Assembly: GCF_902497775.2 (NCBI RefSeq)
Contig: NZ_OZ024668.1
Span: 1,635,826-1,699,825, forward strand
Direction: 5' to 3'
DNA length: 64,000 nucleotides
Origin: Pseudomonas fluorescens
GTDB lineage: Bacteria > Pseudomonadota > Gammaproteobacteria > Pseudomonadales > Pseudomonadaceae
Shown: piece by piece, positions 46,603-54,773 of the stretch
How the letters are laid out: every line of letters begins with the position of its first letter
Position numbering within the stretch: position 1 is the first letter of the stretch
The notes under the pieces: model-generated
Told to the model about the DNA's origin: nothing
The model's database searches: none
The model's input: only the letters and a program-made list of their open reading frames with translations
Position numbers and translations under genes: made by a program

Positions 46603-48315
46603 ATGATCGAAGTCACAGAGGTTTCCATTGCCCAACTGCGCGCTGCGCTCGAATCCGGCCAGACCACTGCGGTTGAGCTGGTCAAGGCCTACCTGGCGCG
46701 CATTGACGCCTACGATGGCCCGAACACGGCCACCAAGCTCAACGCCGTGGTGGTGCGCAACCCTGAAGCCCTCAAAGAAGCACAGGCTTGCGATGAGCGC
46801 CGTGCCAAGGGCCAGCCCCTCGGCCCGCTCGACGGCATCCCGTACACCGCCAAGGACAGCTACCTGGTCAAGGGCCTGACTGCCGCTTCCGGCAGCCCGG
46901 CGTTCGCTGACCTGGTGGCCTACCGCGACGCCTTCACCATCGAGCGCCTGCGCGCTGCCGGCGCGATTTGCCTGGGCAAGACCAACATGCCGCCGATGGC
47001 CAACGGCGGCATGCAGCGCGGCGTCTATGGTCGTGCCGAAAGCCCGTACAACGCCGACTACCTGACCGCACCTTTCGCTTCCGGCTCATCCAACGGTGCC
47101 GGTACCGCCACCGCCGCGAGCTTCGCCGCCTTCGGCCTGGCTGAAGAAACCTGGTCCAGCGGCCGCGGCCCGGCCTCGAACAACGGCCTGTGCGCCTACA
47201 CGCCATCGCGCGGGGTGATTTCGGTGCGCGGCAACTGGCCGCTGACGCCGACCATGGACGTGGTCGTGCCCTTTGCCCGGACCATGGCCGACCTGCTCGA
47301 AGTGCTCGACATCGTCGTCGCCCAAGACCCGGACACACGCGGTGACCTGTGGCGCCTGCAGCCCTGGGTGCCGATCCCGAGCGTCGACTCGGTGCGCCCG
47401 GCGTCCTACCACGAGCTTGCGGCCGATGCCGCAGCGCTCAAGGGCAAGCGTTTCGGCGTGCCGCGCATGTACATCAACGCCGACCCTGAAGCCGGCACCA
47501 GCGAAGCCCCCGGCATCGGTGGCCCGACCGGGCAGCGGATCAACACCCGGCCGTCGGTGATCGCCCTGTGGGAGCAGGCGCGCAAGGCGCTGGAAGCGGC
47601 CGGCGCCGAAGTGATCGAAGTCGACTTCCCGCTGGTGTCCAACTGCGAGGGCGACCGCCCGGGCGCGCCGACCGTGTTCAACCGCGGCCTGGTGTCCAAG
47701 GAATTCCTCCACCATGAACTATGGGACCTGACCGCCTGGGCCTTCGATGATTTCCTCCAGGCCAACGGCGACCCCAAACTCAATCGCCTGGTCGACGTCG
47801 ACGGGCCGAAGATTTTCCCCCATGATCCGGGTACGCTGCCCAACCGCGAAGGCGACCTGGCCGCGGGCATGGACGAATACGTGCGCATGGCCGAGCGGGG
47901 CATCACCCGGTGGGATCAGATCAGCACCGTGCCGGACGGCCTGCGCGCCCTGGAACAGACCCGGCGCATCGACCTCGAAGACTGGATGGATGCGCGCAAG
48001 CTTGACGTGGTGATCTTCCCGACCGTGGCCGACGTCGGCCCGGCCAATGCCGATGTCGACCCGGCGTCGGCCGACATCGCCTGGAGCAACGGCGTGTGGG
48101 TGGCCAACGGCAACCTGGCGATCCGTCACCTGGGTGTGCCGACGGTGACCGTGCCGATGGGCGTGATGGCCGATATCGGCATGCCGGTGGGCTTGACCTT
48201 TGCCGGTCGCGCCTACGACGATTCGTCGTTGCTGCGCCTGGCGGCGGCGTTCGAGGCCACCGGTTCCAAGCGCCTGGTGCCACCGCGCACGCCGGCGCTG
48301 ACCAGCGCCAAGTAA
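46603..48315 (+). CDS. Amidase signature family protein with divergent catalytic region
   Basis: 570 residues. The AS-family frame is clear: LDGIPYTAKDSYLVKG (catalytic Lys near residue 85), then FASGSSNGAGTATAASF and the stretch ending WSSGRGPASNNGLCAYTPSRGVIS. The usual GGSSGGS becomes SGSSNGAGT, and the usual GTDTGGSIRIPA becomes EETWSSGRGPAS, so the serine pair is likely kept but the surroundings have drifted. Such enzymes hydrolyse carboxamides. A Rid-family gene follows 52 bases later, and the pair may form a small degradation unit. The substrate is unknown. Confidence 0.8.
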   Translation: MIEVTEVSIAQLRAALESGQTTAVELVKAYLARIDAYDGPNTATKLNAVVVRNPEALKEAQACDERRAKGQPLGPLDGIPYTAKDSYLVKGLTAASGSPAFADLVAYRDAFTIERLRAAGAICLGKTNMPPMANGGMQRGVYGRAESPYNADYLTAPFASGSSNGAGTATAASFAAFGLAEETWSSGRGPASNNGLCAYTPSRGVISVRGNWPLTPTMDVVVPFARTMADLLEVLDIVVAQDPDTRGDLWRLQPWVPIPSVDSVRPASYHELAADAAALKGKRFGVPRMYINADPEAGTSEAPGIGGPTGQRINTRPSVIALWEQARKALEAAGAEVIEVDFPLVSNCEGDRPGAPTVFNRGLVSKEFLHHELWDLTAWAFDDFLQANGDPKLNRLVDVDGPKIFPHDPGTLPNREGDLAAGMDEYVRMAERGITRWDQISTVPDGLRALEQTRRIDLEDWMDARKLDVVIFPTVADVGPANADVDPASADIAWSNGVWVANGNLAIRHLGVPTVTVPMGVMADIGMPVGLTFAGRAYDDSSLLRLAAAFEATGSKRLVPPRTPALTSAK

Positions 48316-48367
48316 GCAGAAGGGGCGGGTGACCGCCCTTTTTTATTTTCCCAGACACGAGATATCC

Positions 48368-48748
48368 ATGGCTAACCAAGACATCAGCTTCATCCCCGAC
48401 CCGGACGCCGACTCGATCTCTTCCGACGTTGCCGGTTTCGCTGGCATCCTGGTCTCGACCCAGATCCCCACCCGTGCCGACGGCAGCCTGGAACTGGGCG
48501 ACATCACCGCCCAGAGCGAGTGCACCCTGCAGGCACTTAAAGTCGCCCTGGAACGCGCCGGTAGCTCCATGGACCGGGTATTGCACCTGACCATCTACCT
48601 CACCGACATGGCCGAGCGTGCTGCCTTCAACGAGGTCTACCAGCGCTTCTTCGCCAAGCCCTGGCCGGTGCGCGCTGCGGTTGGCGTGGCGTCGCTGGCG
48701 GTAGAAGGCATGCGCGTGGAAGTGACCGCAATGGCGGCCAAGGCCTGA
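48368..48748 (+). CDS. Rid-family protein
   Basis: 126 residues from the ATG at 48368. Segments SSDVAGFAGILVSTQIP, LQALKVALERAGSSMDRVLHLTIYLTDM and PWPVRAAVGVASLAVEGMRVEVTAMA follow the Rid order, with the arginine in VRAAVGVASL at the place of the RidA catalytic Arg. These proteins hydrolyse reactive imines or enamines released by other enzymes, and here probably serve the adjacent amidase. In the Rut pathway a Rid protein likewise stands beside an amide hydrolase. Confidence 0.85.
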   Translation: MANQDISFIPDPDADSISSDVAGFAGILVSTQIPTRADGSLELGDITAQSECTLQALKVALERAGSSMDRVLHLTIYLTDMAERAAFNEVYQRFFAKPWPVRAAVGVASLAVEGMRVEVTAMAAKA

Positions 48749-48776
48749 GGTTTTGGCGGTGGCGGTACTGGCCTCA

Positions 48777-48814
48777 TCGCGGGTCAAGCCCGCTCCTACC
48801 CTGTGGGAGCGGGC
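48777..48814. repeat. REP pair, second arm truncated
   Basis: TCGCGGGTCAAGCCCGCTCCTAC (48777 on) faces TGGGAGCGGGC at 48804-48814; the rest of the second arm is replaced by GCGCAGCGCGCC. It lies between the Rid gene and rlhA. Confidence 0.65.
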
Positions 48815-48916
48815 GCGCAGCGCGCCGTAACACGCCACCGGGCAGGCTACGGGTGCCGTTCGGGCGATTCGCCGCTACAATGCGCGACTCGACCGTGACA
48901 GCCTGACTAAAAAAAC

Positions 48917-50914
48917 ATGTCCCTGCCCAAGCATCACCTGGAATTGCTCAGCCCCGCCCGCGATGTCGCCATCGCCCGCGAGGCCATTTTGCATGGCGCC
49001 GACGCCGTGTACCTCGGCGGCCCGAGCTTCGGTGCGCGCCACAATGCCTGCAACGACGTCAGCGATATCGCCCAGCTGGTGGAATTTGCCAATCGCTACC
49101 ACGCGCGGGTGTTCACCACCATCAACACCATCCTCCACGACAACGAGCTGGAGCCGGCGCGCAAGCTGATCCACGAGCTGTACGATGCCGGTGTCGACGC
49201 GCTGATCGTCCAGGACCTGGGGGTGATGGAGCTGGATATCCCGCCGATCGAGCTGCACGCCAGCACCCAGACCGACATCCGCACCCTGGCCCGGGCCAAG
49301 TTCCTCGACCAGGCCGGCTTTTCCCAGCTGGTGCTAGCCCGTGAGCTGAACCTGCAGGAAATTCGTGCCATCGCCGACGAAACCGACGCGGCCATCGAGT
49401 TCTTCATCCACGGTGCGCTGTGTGTGGCCTTCTCCGGCCAGTGCAACATCTCCCACGCCCAGACCGGCCGCAGCGCCAACCGTGGCGACTGCTCCCAGGC
49501 CTGCCGTCTGCCGTACACCCTCAAGGACGAGAAGGGCGGGGTGATCGCCTACGAAAAGCACCTGCTGTCGATGAAGGACAACAACCAGAGCGCCAACATC
49601 CGTGCCCTGGTCGAAGCCGGCGTGCGCTCGTTCAAGATCGAAGGGCGCTACAAGGACATGGGCTATGTGAAAAACATCACCGCCTACTACCGCCAGCGCC
49701 TGGACGAAGTACTCGAAGACCGCCCGGACCTGGCCCGCGCTTCCAGCGGGCGCACCGCGCACTTCTTCCTGCCCGACCCGGACAAGACCTTCCACCGCGG
49801 CAGCACCGACTACTTCGTCAGCGAGCGCAAGATCGACATCGGCGCCTTCGACTCGCCGACCTTCACCGGCCTGCCGGTGGGCGTGGTCGAGAAAGTCGGC
49901 AAGCGCGACCTGCAGGTGGTCACCCATGAGCCGCTGTCCAACGGCGACGGCCTCAATGTGCTGGTCAAGCGCGAAGTGGTGGGGTTCCGCGCCAACATCG
50001 CCGAGCCCAAGGGCGAGTTCGATGAAGACGGCGAAAAGCGCTACCGCTATCGCGTCGAACCCAACGAGATGCCCAAGGGCATGCACCCGCTGCGGCCGAA
50101 CCACCCGCTGAGCCGCAACCTCGACCACAACTGGCAGCAGGCCCTGCAAAAGACCTCCGCCGAGCGCCGCATTGGCCTGGCCTGGGTGGCCACACTCGAC
50201 GAACAGCGCCTGGCCCTGACCGCCACCAGTGAGGAGGGCATCAGTGCCAGCGTCGCCCTGGACGGCCCGTTTGGCCTGGCCAACAAACCGGAGCAGGCAC
50301 TGGAGCAACTGCACGACCTGCTCGGCCAGCTGGGCACCACCGAGTACCACGCCACCGACGTTCAGCTCGATGCGCCGCAGGCGTACTTCATCCCCAACTC
50401 GCAGCTCAAGGCTTTGCGCCGCGAAGTCATCGAAGCGCTGACCGCTGCGCGCATCCAGGCCCACCCGCGCGGTGGCCGCAAGGCCGAGACCAACCCGCCT
50501 CCGGTGTACCCGGAATCGCACCTGTCGTTTTTGGCCAACGTCTACAACCAGAAGGCCCGCGACTTCTACCACCGTCACGGGGTCAAGCTGATCGACGCCG
50601 CCTACGAGGCCCACGAAGAGCCAGGCGAAGTGCCGGTGATGATCACCAAGCACTGCCTGCGTTTCTCCTTCAACCTGTGCCCCAAGCAGGCCAAGGGCGT
50701 GACCGGCGTGCGCACCAAGGTGGCACCGATGCAGCTGATTCACGGCGATGAAGTGCTGACCCTGAAGTTCGACTGCAAGCCGTGCGAGATGCACGTGATC
50801 GGCAAGATGAAAGGCCACATCCTCGGCCTGCCGCAACCGGGCAGTGTGCAGCAGGTGGTCGGGCATATCAGCCCTGAAGACCTGCTCAAGACCATCCCCC
50901 GCGCGCCGCACTGA
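48917..50914 (+). CDS. rlhA: U32-family protein, 23S rRNA C2501 hydroxylase type
   Basis: 665 residues, the length of E. coli RlhA (formerly YdcP), not of the shorter YegQ/TrhP. The U32 core has HLELLSPARDVAIAREAI, VDALIVQDLGVMEL, IELHASTQTDIRTL and FFIHGALCVAFSGQCNISHA. It continues with NRGDCSQACRLPYTL, whose cysteines bind iron-sulphur in U32 proteins, then FKIEGRYKDMGYV. A C-terminal region follows with further cysteines (HCLRFSFNLCP, FDCKPCEMHV). RlhA makes 5-hydroxycytidine at 23S rRNA C2501. The assignment is by length and motifs. Confidence 0.75.
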   Translation: MSLPKHHLELLSPARDVAIAREAILHGADAVYLGGPSFGARHNACNDVSDIAQLVEFANRYHARVFTTINTILHDNELEPARKLIHELYDAGVDALIVQDLGVMELDIPPIELHASTQTDIRTLARAKFLDQAGFSQLVLARELNLQEIRAIADETDAAIEFFIHGALCVAFSGQCNISHAQTGRSANRGDCSQACRLPYTLKDEKGGVIAYEKHLLSMKDNNQSANIRALVEAGVRSFKIEGRYKDMGYVKNITAYYRQRLDEVLEDRPDLARASSGRTAHFFLPDPDKTFHRGSTDYFVSERKIDIGAFDSPTFTGLPVGVVEKVGKRDLQVVTHEPLSNGDGLNVLVKREVVGFRANIAEPKGEFDEDGEKRYRYRVEPNEMPKGMHPLRPNHPLSRNLDHNWQQALQKTSAERRIGLAWVATLDEQRLALTATSEEGISASVALDGPFGLANKPEQALEQLHDLLGQLGTTEYHATDVQLDAPQAYFIPNSQLKALRREVIEALTAARIQAHPRGGRKAETNPPPVYPESHLSFLANVYNQKARDFYHRHGVKLIDAAYEAHEEPGEVPVMITKHCLRFSFNLCPKQAKGVTGVRTKVAPMQLIHGDEVLTLKFDCKPCEMHVIGKMKGHILGLPQPGSVQQVVGHISPEDLLKTIPRAPH

Positions 50915-51001
50915 GTGAAGCAACGCGGCCAGCCCCTTCAAGGTGCTGGCCGCGATGGACTCGGGCCCCAGCAGTGCGGGGCCGACAGCCAGGAAGGTAA
51001 C

Positions 51002-51631
51002 GTGAATCTACAACTGCAAATCCAGCACATTTTCAGCGGCCTGGCCTTTGCCAGGCCGCTTTTCTATAACTACCCGCAAGGCCTGCGCTTCGAGCTGGCT
51101 GAAGGCGGCAGTGACATCGAACGGTTCCTGCTGGCGGTCAGCAAGGCAACCACGGTGTGTCGTGACCTGTTTGCCGGTGAGCAATCGATGGTGGTGTGCC
51201 TGCGCGCGCATACCTGCGACAGCAAATTTGCCCGCCGCGACCTGTTGCGTGGCCTGCAGGCTGCCGGTATTCGCATCCCCGCCCAGCGTTCGCTGTGGAG
51301 CGAGCGCCTGGACCCGGACGACTGGTTCGAAGAGCACCAGCCCGAGTACTGGCTGCACCTCGCCTTTGAGGTGCCGTTGTCGATGCTGCAACCGGTGCTT
51401 TGGTGTGCGCTGTCCGGCGGTGCCGGGGTCATCCGCCCGAGCCTGTGCTGTGGTGTCTACCTGTTCAGCCTCAACCAGCGGTTGATGGTCTGGCCCTATG
51501 ACGATCGCGGCATGGATGTGGTCGGCCCCAACCATGCTCTGTTGTCGCAGCTGTACCGCCAGCACCAGCCGTGGCTGTTGGACTACGACCGCGAGCGCAT
51601 GGACGCGGCCTTCGCCACGGTCTTGCATTGA
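51002..51631 (+). CDS. DUF3885 family protein
   Basis: 209 residues from a GTG at 51002, preceded by AGGAAGG. The pattern GLRFELAEGGSDIERFLLAVSKAT, YLFSLNQRLMVWPYDDRGMDVVG and LLSQLYRQHQPWLLDYDRERMDAAF matches DUF3885, a family of unknown role found in soil bacteria. No signal peptide. It is 87 bases downstream of rlhA and may be cotranscribed. No function can be given. Confidence 0.75.
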   Translation: MNLQLQIQHIFSGLAFARPLFYNYPQGLRFELAEGGSDIERFLLAVSKATTVCRDLFAGEQSMVVCLRAHTCDSKFARRDLLRGLQAAGIRIPAQRSLWSERLDPDDWFEEHQPEYWLHLAFEVPLSMLQPVLWCALSGGAGVIRPSLCCGVYLFSLNQRLMVWPYDDRGMDVVGPNHALLSQLYRQHQPWLLDYDRERMDAAFATVLH

Positions 51632-51632
51632 T

Positions 51633-52796
51633 TCACTGCAGCGAGTCGAGCTTCCAGCGCCAGGTGCCCAGCGGGTTGTCTTCGCTTGTGCGCACGAACA
51701 CGCCGTAGTCGCTCAGGTAGCTGTAACCTTCGACCCAGCGATTGCCGCGGGTGCTTTGCCAGGTGCAGGTCAACGGCTTGGCGCTGCCCTGCAGGGCCGG
51801 GTGCACGGTGCTGGCCGGCTGCACCTTGCCGACCCTGCAGTGGGTTGTTCGGGTAATGTCGGCGGTGGGTCCGGCATAGCTGAGGGTGTAGCTCAGTTGC
51901 GCATGGGCGGGCAGGGTTTGCCAGTCGCCGGTGAATGACAGCGCGGTCAAACTGTCGTTCGCGTCCTGTTCCTGCCCGGTCATGATGTCGATACCGCGTG
52001 CGGCCAGATCGAACAAGCCGCGAAAGCTCAGTTGCAGTTGTTGCGCAATGCTCGGATCCACGGCCTGCTGCAACAGCTGGCCGGAGCGGCTGTCGGTGCT
52101 GAGGAACACCTGGCGCGGCCTGTCGTCGGTAGCGTCCCCGTCGCTCAGCTTCGCCTCGTAGCGATAGTCCAGCCTGTGCAGGGTCAGGCGTGGCGCCGGC
52201 AGGTCCAAGGCGGCGATGGCCGCAAGCACTTCAGGCCTGGCCCTGGGTGGCAAAAACGGCGGCGGCAACGGCGTACGCGATTTGAGCGGGGCAAGCTTGG
52301 CAAGCTCGGCCGGCGCTTGGCAGGCGGCGTCGAACAACTGCTGATAGTACAAAGGGGCCTGCCGGTAGAACGCGCTGAAGGGCTGCGACTTGAGCCTGGT
52401 GCTGTCTACGCGATCGTCGTTGTCGAGGAACAACTGGCTTTGCCGGCTGATGAGCTGGCGCTGGCAATAGAACGCCAGGCGCTCGCGGCTGTGCAGGGCC
52501 ATCACCGCGTGGCCGTACTTCATCGGGTAGCGGTGGCGCTGGATGCCGGTCCAGGCGTAGGTAATGTCGCCCTCATGCTGCAGGCTGTTACGGTCGATCA
52601 GCAGCCAGTCCTGATCTTCGTCCAGGTTCAGCACGCGCCAGTCGGGGGCCGGACTCTGGTACTCGGGCAGGTGGCCGTCGCCTGGCAGATCGGCCTCATC
52701 ACCGCCAGGAAAGTGGCTGCAAGCGGCTAGGGAGAGCACAGCCAGGCTCGCAGCAAGCGGCTTGAGGACAAAACGGGCGAGGGCATCCATGCGCAT
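51633..52796 (-). CDS. Lipoprotein of unknown function
   Basis: 387 residues from the ATG at 52796. A lipoprotein signal is present (KPLAASLAVLSLAACSHF, acylated Cys near residue 26). The mature protein is hydrophilic with several cysteines and segments such as DWRVLNLDEDQDWLLIDRNSL, YKYGHAVMAL-like and TWQSTRGNRWVEGYSYLSDYGVF. I do not recognise a family. It follows the DUF1176 gene on the same strand by about 60 bases, and the two exported products may act in the same compartment. Confidence 0.7.
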   Translation of the reverse strand: MRMDALARFVLKPLAASLAVLSLAACSHFPGGDEADLPGDGHLPEYQSPAPDWRVLNLDEDQDWLLIDRNSLQHEGDITYAWTGIQRHRYPMKYGHAVMALHSRERLAFYCQRQLISRQSQLFLDNDDRVDSTRLKSQPFSAFYRQAPLYYQQLFDAACQAPAELAKLAPLKSRTPLPPPFLPPRARPEVLAAIAALDLPAPRLTLHRLDYRYEAKLSDGDATDDRPRQVFLSTDSRSGQLLQQAVDPSIAQQLQLSFRGLFDLAARGIDIMTGQEQDANDSLTALSFTGDWQTLPAHAQLSYTLSYAGPTADITRTTHCRVGKVQPASTVHPALQGSAKPLTCTWQSTRGNRWVEGYSYLSDYGVFVRTSEDNPLGTWRWKLDSLQ

Positions 52797-52856
52797 AGGC
52801 TCTTGAGGCAAAGCGCGCAGTGTAGCGAATGCCCGCGCCAAGCTGTATGCCTGGCG

Positions 52857-53882
52857 CTAACCCCGGGTACGCCAGATCTGCGGCCAATGGGCGGTATCGA
52901 CACTGTCGCACCAGCTCATCCGGCTGAATGCCTTGAGTTTCATCACCGCGCCGTCATAGCGCCAGGTTGCGTTCGCGCCGCAGTAGCGCCCGCCCGGCTG
53001 CAGTTGGTTGAGCTCGCCACGGGCCGGGTCGAACTTGAAAAAGCCATACATCTCGCCGCCCAGCACATCATGCCTGGGGACCTCGATGTGCAGCGAGGTG
53101 GGTTGATAGGGCGCGCTGCGCAAGGCACGGTAATAGCTGTACATGCAGCCCTGGCTCCCACAGCCGTAGCGCAGGCCCACCAGCACATGGGTCGCGTCCA
53201 GCGGCGAGACCTCGGCTTCGGCTTGCCAGTTGTCGTACTCGGGCTCGCTCCATTCATGGCGGGTGATGGCAATGACTGCGTCGGCGATGGCCTTCTGCTC
53301 GGCATCGCTCACCCCTGGCGTCGGTGTGAAGGGGGCGAGGGTGGGCGTCGGCGGTGCTGGCGGCAGCTGGCTGTCGGGGCGCGTGCCGGGGTTTACAAAG
53401 GCGCTGGGGTGACCGACACGTTCTTGCACCGAATCGATAAACAGCAAGGATGCACTCAGGCCCTGCAGCGATACCGGGTACTGGCCGTTGGCAGTCTCCA
53501 ATGTCAGGGTCTGGCCGTTGCGCAACTGGCGCAGCAACCTGACGGCGACATCGCCTTTTGCGTGATAGCGCATTTGCCCTTGGGCGCCTGGTCGAAATCC
53601 CGCTGGCGCCGGGCCGCCGTCGACCTGCAGGCTGGCGCCCAGGTCGACACTGGCGTCGGTGAACAGGGTCAGGGCGGTGCCACCTTCGGTACCGGCTTCG
53701 CGCACCAGCTCAAGGCCCACGCCCTGATCGACGCTGCGCGACACGGCGGTACAGCGCAGGGTGTTGTCGCAGCCCACGACCCATTGCTTGAACTGCTTGA
53801 GCACCGGCTCCGGTTCCGGCGCGGCCAGGGCCAGGGCCGGCAGGAGCATCAAGGGCAGCCAGTTCCATCTTGCGTCAACCAT
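52857..53882 (-). CDS. DUF1176 exported protein
   Basis: 341 residues from the ATG at 53882. A signal peptide (LPLMLLPALALA) precedes APEPEPVLKQFKQWVVGCDNTLRCTAVS, the usual start of DUF1176. The rest includes YGCGSQGCMYSYYRA and GGRYCGANATWRYDGAVMKLKAF, with paired cysteines likely bridged in the periplasm, and a proline-rich linker in the middle. DUF1176 has no known role. It lies upstream of the unknown lipoprotein on the minus strand and is divergent from a small acidic protein gene. Confidence 0.8.
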   Translation of the reverse strand: MVDARWNWLPLMLLPALALAAPEPEPVLKQFKQWVVGCDNTLRCTAVSRSVDQGVGLELVREAGTEGGTALTLFTDASVDLGASLQVDGGPAPAGFRPGAQGQMRYHAKGDVAVRLLRQLRNGQTLTLETANGQYPVSLQGLSASLLFIDSVQERVGHPSAFVNPGTRPDSQLPPAPPTPTLAPFTPTPGVSDAEQKAIADAVIAITRHEWSEPEYDNWQAEAEVSPLDATHVLVGLRYGCGSQGCMYSYYRALRSAPYQPTSLHIEVPRHDVLGGEMYGFFKFDPARGELNQLQPGGRYCGANATWRYDGAVMKLKAFSRMSWCDSVDTAHWPQIWRTRG

Positions 53883-54024
53883 TGGGTTTCCATCCTGCGG
53901 GGTACGCGAACGTGCGTCTTGGCCGGGCATCATCGCAGAAGCCTGGCCAACTTCAAGCCGCTGCCCGATGAGAACTCCGAGGCTGCTATGGTATCCAACG
54001 GGTATGACACGGGAGGTAACTGCA

Positions 54025-54198
54025 ATGATCAGCAACGACCGCGACAAGCCCACCAACGAGGCGGACAAGCCTGCTGAAGACGACGACCCTGCCAACCGGC
54101 CGATTACACCCACCACGCATCGCACTCAGGCTGAAGCCGCCGAAGAGCTGAGCCGCAAGATTGCCGAGATCGAGCGCAAGGTGGCTGATGGCAATTAA
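54025..54198 (+). CDS. Small hydrophilic protein of unknown function
   Basis: 57 residues from the ATG at 54025, with a near-perfect GGGAGG eight bases upstream, which makes it a firm gene. The sequence is acidic and proline-rich at first (KPTNEADKPAEDDDPANRP) and ends in a helical segment (QAEAAEELSRKIAEIERKVADG). No signal, membrane segment or double-glycine leader. It converges on the double-glycine peptide gene through a strong terminator; nothing shows that the two are linked. Confidence 0.6.
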   Translation: MISNDRDKPTNEADKPAEDDDPANRPITPTTHRTQAEAAEELSRKIAEIERKVADGN

Positions 54199-54219
54199 CT
54201 ATCATTCTTTTATATAGAA

Positions 54220-54242
54220 CGAAGGGCCGTAATGGCCCTTCG
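54220..54242. terminator. Bidirectional intrinsic terminator
   Basis: CGAAGGGCC-GTAAT-GGCCCTTCG is a perfect 9-bp stem with a 5-base loop. It lies between the converging stops at 54198 and 54272, with a TTCTTTTATATA tract beside it on one side. Confidence 0.75.
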
Positions 54243-54271
54243 CTTACTTCCAACTCATATAACCATCGGGT

Positions 54272-54490
54272 TTATTTGCACAGGGTGTAACTACCCTGAT
54301 GGGCGCCGCCTTTGTATAAGTCAAAGCGATAGCCGGCACCCGCGCCGAAGTTATAAGAGCCGCCGGTCAGTGTCCAGGAACCGGCGCTGACGGAAAACCC
54401 GCCGCTTACCTGATCCACTTCCTGATCGTCGAGCACGCGCAGGGTAGCGGGTTCGGCGGCGGTCATGTCGATGTTTTGTGCATGAGTCAT
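54272..54490 (-). CDS. Double-glycine-leader peptide, likely microcin-like precursor
   Basis: 72 residues. The first 31 form a double-glycine leader: TLRVLDDQEVDQVSGG has the hydrophobic/acidic spacing and terminal Gly-Gly that C39 peptidases cut. The predicted mature peptide is 41 residues starting FSVSAGSWTLTGG, rich in Gly, Ser and aromatic residues, with a single cysteine next to the last lysine. It is divergent from a full type I secretion operon whose ABC protein has a C39 domain, so export and cleavage by that system is strongly suggested. Third positions look AT-richer than around it. Antibacterial activity is likely but not shown; no immunity gene is obvious. Confidence 0.75.
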   Translation of the reverse strand: MTHAQNIDMTAAEPATLRVLDDQEVDQVSGGFSVSAGSWTLTGGSYNFGAGAGYRFDLYKGGAHQGSYTLCK

Positions 54491-54773
54491 GGGATATATA
54501 CCTCGTTTGGTTCTGTGGGTTCGTCCTAGGTTGATCCCCCCAGGAGAGGGCCTGGGCGCAAGGTTTTACGGGTGCAAAGTGAGAGATCGATCACAGTTTC
54601 AGTTGCGCTCGCCTGCTGTTTCGATCCCCGGCCAAGTTAGTGATGCCAGCGCTGCAAGTGCAATAGTACAAGTGTGCTAGTGCCTGCCGGTTAACCCGCC
54701 GTTATGCTGCTACAGACTCAGGTGAACAGTCTGTTCAGTGTTATTAACGTTATCCGCCGGGTCATGGATTGGC
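54491..54773. promoter_or_regulatory. Divergent control region of the peptide and its exporter
   Basis: 283 bases between the peptide start and the HlyD-type start, AT-richer than most gaps. It holds a small stem CCCAGG-N6-CCTGGG (54539-54556) in the peptide's leader, and the symmetrical GGTTAACC near 54690. I cannot place -35/-10 boxes with confidence. GAGG ten bases before the peptide ATG serves as its ribosome site. Confidence 0.5.

Noticed and set aside
46505..46606. 33-codon small gene overlapping the amidase start
   Set aside because: AT-rich third positions and no ribosome site; kept only as a note in the findings.
54579..54594. CRP/Vfr-like site GTGA-N8-TCAC between the peptide and exporter genes
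   Set aside because: The consensus spacing between the GTGA and TCAC cores is 6 bases; here it is 8, so a true site is unlikely.
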